From positions 1 through 60,242 of the forward strand of contig NZ_LBDA02000079.1 of assembly GCF_000980885.2 (NCBI RefSeq): a DNA stretch of 60,242 bases, written 5' to 3'. Source of the DNA: Streptomyces malaysiense (lineage in GTDB: Bacteria > Actinomycetota > Actinomycetes > Streptomycetales > Streptomycetaceae). Both the position numbers and the translations under genes were made by a program. Shown here piece after piece: positions 57,546 to 60,242 of the stretch (position 1 is its first letter; each line of letters starts with the position of its first letter). Below the pieces are notes generated by a model that was not told the DNA's origin, did not search any database, and saw only the letters and a list, made by a program, of their open reading frames with translations.

Positions 57546-57607
57546 AGCGGTGGTCCAGGGTCTCTTCCGGGCGTGGTCACACCCTGAGGCCTGGTTCCTG
57601 CGCGCCC

Positions 57608-57631
57608 GTCCCGTGATCCGTCCCGTGATCC
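57608..57631. repeat. Tandem repeat GTCCCGTGATCC x 2
   Basis: Two perfect 12-bp head-to-tail copies lie between the MarR gene and fdhD, close to the SDR remnant; origin by slippage is likely. Confidence 0.6.
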
Positions 57632-57665
57632 GACGGACGGGGCTCATCGGCCGGCCGGGTGGCCG

Positions 57666-58511
57666 TCAGTCCCTGGCCGCCTCCTCCAGGGCGATCCGGT
57701 CGTCCCCCGCGTACACGTTCATCGAGCTGCCCCGCAGGAACCCGACGAGGGTCAGGCCGGTCTCCGTCGCGAGGTCCACCGCCAGTGACGACGGCGCCGA
57801 CACCGCCGCCAGCACCGGGATCCCGGCCATCACGGCCTTCTGCGCCAGCTCGAACGAGGCCCGGCCGGAGACCAGCAGCACCGTCCGGGACAGGGGCAAC
57901 CCGTCGTCCTGGAGGGCCCGCCCCACCAGTTTGTCGACCGCGTTGTGCCGGCCGACGTCCTCCTTGATGTCGAGCAGTTCCCCGTCCTCGGTGAAGAGGG
58001 CGGCCGCGTGCAGCCCGCCGGTGCGGTCGAACACCCGCTGGGCCTCCCGCAGCCGCTCGGGCAGTCCGGCCAGCAACTCGGGCGTGAGGCGCAGGCGGGG
58101 ACGGTCGGAGATGGGCCAGCGGGTGGTCGTACGTACGGCGTCCAGGCTGGCCTTGCCGCACAGTCCGCACGAGGACGAGGTGTAGACGTTGCGTTCGAGG
58201 GTGAACTCGGGGAGGGAGACGCCCGGGGCGGTCCGCACGTCGACCACGTTGTAGGTGTTCGAACCGTCGGCGGTCGCGCCCGCGCAGTAGACGATGTTCC
58301 GCAGGTCGGACGCGGCGGCCAGCACACCCTCGCTGACCAGGAACCCGGCCGCGAGCGCGAAGTCGTCGCCCGGGGTGCGCATGGTGATCGCCAGCGGCTT
58401 GCCGTTCAGCCGGATCTCCAGGGGCTCCTCGGCGACGAGTGTGTCCGGCCGGGTGGCGACCGCGCCGTCCCGGATACGGATGACCTTGCGTCGTTCCGTG
58501 ACTCGTCCCAT
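57666..58511 (-). CDS. fdhD: Formate dehydrogenase accessory sulfurtransferase FdhD
   Basis: This 281-aa protein has the FdhD motifs: EEPLEIRLNGKPLAITMRTP near residue 28, the CxxC at Cys115/Cys118 (SSSCGLCGKAS), and DIKEDVGRHNAVDKLVG. It transfers sulphur from IscS to the Mo-bis-MGD cofactor so that formate dehydrogenase can work. No formate dehydrogenase is in the window. ATG 58511 has a weak AGGA. It is divergent from fabH. Confidence 0.93.
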   Translation of the reverse strand: MGRVTERRKVIRIRDGAVATRPDTLVAEEPLEIRLNGKPLAITMRTPGDDFALAAGFLVSEGVLAAASDLRNIVYCAGATADGSNTYNVVDVRTAPGVSLPEFTLERNVYTSSSCGLCGKASLDAVRTTTRWPISDRPRLRLTPELLAGLPERLREAQRVFDRTGGLHAAALFTEDGELLDIKEDVGRHNAVDKLVGRALQDDGLPLSRTVLLVSGRASFELAQKAVMAGIPVLAAVSAPSSLAVDLATETGLTLVGFLRGSSMNVYAGDDRIALEEAARD

Positions 58512-58766
58512 GTCCTGATCAGCCCCGGTTCTGTACGTGCTGGCGGCCGAAGCGGCCCTTGGTGCGGAGATCTCGTCATCCTGCACCTGCATTGTCCTGC
58601 ACATGGAGGACGAGACCGCGGCCCGCCGCACGCGAGAGCGCCGTGGTGCTGAGGGGAGCCGACAATTCGTATGCACGATTCCTGTGGCTTCACGTGCCGT
58701 CGTACTGGCGAGTCACTCAGCAGACTGTGGGTCCCGTTCACCACGGCAACAAGGGGGACCCCCGTC

Positions 58767-59714
58767 ATGCACGGCTCTCGCATCGCCGCCATCGGCCACT
58801 ATCAGCCCGCCCGGGTACTCACCAACGAGGACCTGGCCGGCATGGTCGACACCAGCGACGAGTGGATCCGCACGCGGGTGGGCATCCGCACCCGGCACAT
58901 CGCCGGCCCCGACGAGCCGGTGGACGAGCTGGCCGCGCAGGCCGCCGCCAAGGCCCTCGCCGCGGCCGGGCTCGGGCCCGCCGACATCGACCTGGTCCTC
59001 GTCGCCACCTCCACCGCGATCGACCGGTCCCCGAACACCGCCGCCCGGGTCGCGGCCCGGCTCGGCATCCCGGGGCCCGCCGCCATCGACGTCAACGTGG
59101 TGTGCGCCGGCTTCACCCACGCGCTGGCCACCGCCGACCACACCATCCGCGCCGGCGCGGCCACCCGTGCCCTGGTCATCGGCGCCGAGAAGATGACCGA
59201 CGTCGCCGACTGGAGCGACCGCAGCACGTGCGTCCTCGTCGGCGACGGCGCGGGGGCCGCGGTGGTGGAGGCGTGCGCGCCGGGGCGGGAACCTGGCATC
59301 GGGCCCGTGCTGTGGGGGTCGGTGCCGGAGATGGGGCACGCGGTACGGATCGAGGGCACACCGCCGCGGTTCGCGCAGGAGGGCCAGAGCGTCTACCGCT
59401 GGGCCACCCACCGGCTGCCGGCCATCGCCCGCCAGACCTGCGAGCGTGCCGGTATCGCCCCCGAGGACCTCGCCGGCGTCGTCCTGCACCAGGCCAACCT
59501 GCGCATCATCGAACCCCTCGCGGAGAAGATCGGCGCCGTCAACGCGGTGATCGCCCGTGACGTGACGGAATCCGGCAACACCTCCGCCGCGAGCATCCCC
59601 CTCGCCCTCTCCAAACTCGTCGAGCGGGGCGCACTGCTCAGCGGCGCGCCGGTGCTCCTCTTCGGCTTCGGCGGGAACCTGTCCTACGCCGGCCAGGTCG
59701 TCCACTGCCCGTAG
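58767..59714 (+). CDS. fabH: Beta-ketoacyl-ACP synthase III (FabH homologue)
   Basis: This 315-aa protein is a full KASIII with the triad Cys113 (VVCAGFTHAL), His241 (VVLHQANLRI) and Asn271 (ESGNTSAAS); DTSDEWIRTRVGIRTRHI near the N-terminus is conserved. It condenses a starter acyl-CoA with malonyl-ACP to begin fatty-acid or polyketide chains. No FabD/ACP/FabF genes are next to it, so it is an accessory copy. AAGGGGGA precedes ATG 58767; a frame start upstream lacks support. Confidence 0.93.
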   Translation: MHGSRIAAIGHYQPARVLTNEDLAGMVDTSDEWIRTRVGIRTRHIAGPDEPVDELAAQAAAKALAAAGLGPADIDLVLVATSTAIDRSPNTAARVAARLGIPGPAAIDVNVVCAGFTHALATADHTIRAGAATRALVIGAEKMTDVADWSDRSTCVLVGDGAGAAVVEACAPGREPGIGPVLWGSVPEMGHAVRIEGTPPRFAQEGQSVYRWATHRLPAIARQTCERAGIAPEDLAGVVLHQANLRIIEPLAEKIGAVNAVIARDVTESGNTSAASIPLALSKLVERGALLSGAPVLLFGFGGNLSYAGQVVHCP

Positions 59715-59738
59715 GGCAACGGCCGTCCGCACGCACGA

Positions 59739-59885
59739 TCACTCTGCGTAGGCGCGCTCCAGCGCCTCGTACACGGCCGTCAGCTCCACGCGCTCCTCGC
59801 CCCGCCCACGCGGAATACGCAGGTGAAACGCACTCCGAAACCTTGGTATTGTTGTCCATGTCGCCGCGAGGGAAGCCCTCCGCAA
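59739..59885 (-). pseudogene. Short minus-strand frame, possible small protein or remnant
   Basis: A 48-codon frame ending at 59739 reads FHLRIPRGRGEERVELTAVY then EALERAYAE at its C-terminus, which looks like real coding sequence. Its only in-frame start is TTG 59885 without a Shine-Dalgarno, so it may be a remnant or a very small protein. Low confidence. Confidence 0.25.
59824..59852 (+). promoter_or_regulatory. Candidate tRNA-Leu promoter
   Basis: TGAAAC (59824-59829), 17 nt, TATTGT (59847-59852). This puts the start about 40 nt before the tRNA, a common leader length. The -35 is only a partial match to TTGACN. Confidence 0.4.
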
Positions 59886-59900
59886 GGCGGCAGACACCTG

Positions 59901-59988
59901 GTCCGGGTGGCGGAATGGCAGACGCGCTAGCTTGAGGTGCTAGTGCCCTTTATCGGGCGTGGGGGTTCAAGTCCCCCCTCGGACACCA
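59901..59988 (+). tRNA. tRNA-Leu (anticodon GAG)
   Basis: An 88-nt tRNA with CCA encoded. Acceptor GTCCGGG pairs with CTCGGAC (one G-T wobble). The anticodon stem CTAGC/GCTAG holds loop TTGAGGT, so the anticodon is GAG reading CUC and CUU. The long variable arm (CCC/GGG) is typical of a class II leucine tRNA. The T arm is GGGGG-TTCAAGT-CCCCC. Confidence 0.95.
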
Positions 59989-60029
59989 GCAGGGACGTTC
60001 ACGAGATCGTCCTGAAGCGTTCACGAATT

Positions 60030-60056
60030 ACCGGTCGAGTCATGTGACTCACCGGT
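60030..60056. repeat. Composite inverted repeat beside the tRNA
   Basis: ACCGGT, a C bulge, GAGTCA, a 2-nt loop, TGACTC, ACCGGT: 12 paired bases per arm. It may be the tRNA terminator or a recombination-type structure. Confidence 0.55.
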
Positions 60057-60145
60057 ATTTCGTCGTTTCTGGGGCCTTGAGCCTCGTGATCGGCTCGATG
60101 AGGGGGTGAGGCGGTGGCGGTCCAGGCACTGCGCCTCTCACCTGC

Positions 60146-60204
60146 GAAAACAGGACATGCCTGCGCGACGGCTGGTAGCCGTGGCGCAGGCATGTGGGGT
60201 TTTC
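60146..60204. terminator. Very large near-perfect hairpin with T-run, probable bidirectional terminator
   Basis: Arms pair in three blocks: GAAAAC/GTTTTC (6 bp), ACATGCCTGCGC/GCGCAGGCATGT (12 bp) and ACGGCT/AGCCGT (6 bp), with a 3x3 and a 1x1 mismatch and loop GGT. TTTT on both strands outside the stem makes it a bidirectional intrinsic terminator candidate. Confidence 0.65.
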
Positions 60205-60242
60205 AGGGGGCGGAGCGCGGCGGAGGTGTGTCACTCGCGTGG

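Larger units (their letters stand above)
59989..60242. other. Region after tRNA-Leu, 254 bp
   Basis: I see no gene. It holds the direct repeats CGTTCACGA (59996-60004 and 60018-60026, 22 bp apart), a hairpin at 60030-60056 and a very large hairpin at 60146-60204. Its base composition is slightly lower in GC than the genes. The window ends here. Confidence 0.6.

Overview
The window is chromosomal DNA of a Streptomyces or a very close relative. Base composition is extremely GC-rich, with near-saturating G/C at third codon positions and long meaningless antisense reading frames. GTG and TTG starts are common, many starts are leaderless (a TANNNT -10 box 6-8 nt before the start codon), and the gene families are typical of Streptomyces (Ccr, SpoIIE-type phosphatase, XRE/DUF5753, DUF2795, DUF6158, GvpF/L). 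The set and order of genes recall the region between ccr and a fabH homologue in S. coelicolor; that is from memory, not a search. I see no plasmid, phage core, transposase, rRNA or CRISPR array.

Layout. 1-3417 (minus): an acyl-CoA block made of the 5' end of ccr, a TetR regulator and a tandem-duplicated 3-hydroxyacyl-CoA dehydrogenase. The inferred ccr promoter has a perfect dyad in its -35/-10 spacer. 3819-9492: a HEAT-repeat protein with the only in-frame TTA codon I found, a small secreted protein, a YihY-type membrane protein, RidA, a secreted Tap-like hydrolase, and a radical-SAM protein with a LexA-type box at its promoter. 9684-16260: an SRPBCC protein, a 14-TM exporter fused to Ig-like repeats, a large PAS/GAF/SpoIIE/HATPase regulator and a methyltransferase.

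16436-21459 is a tightly coupled four-gene operon of D-aminopeptidase, M20 peptidase, S9 peptidase and LD-carboxypeptidase, probably for murein-peptide or D-amino-acid peptide turnover. 21502-24982 holds a GNAT, a DUF5107/TPR protein, a VOC protein and a small holin-family membrane protein. 25468-28294 is a coupled trio of transketolase, a 91-aa protein and a lone gas-vesicle GvpF/L protein, preceded by a sigma-B-like promoter. 28334-34788 carries a methyltransferase, a PAP2/diacylglycerol-kinase fusion, a phosphatase, an ABC-F ATPase and small actinobacterial proteins.

35163-46432: a Cys-rich secreted protein, an aminotransferase-fold protein with no lysine, two metallo-beta-lactamase-fold proteins flanking DedA, a resolvase-like stand-alone domain, a holin-phosphatase fusion, OsmC, two XRE regulators, and a pterin dehydratase/methyltransferase pair. 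46465-54111: a PhyH dioxygenase divergent from a His-rich methyltransferase, an SDR behind a MerR-type promoter, an ABM-like protein, an aldo/keto reductase, a TTG-initiated FadD and a LysR. 54255-60242: a bile-acid-type symporter, LamG and SDR remnants, an 8-bp x 5 tandem repeat, a divergent quinone reductase/MarR pair, fdhD, fabH and tRNA-Leu(GAG). The window ends in unusually large hairpins beside that tRNA.
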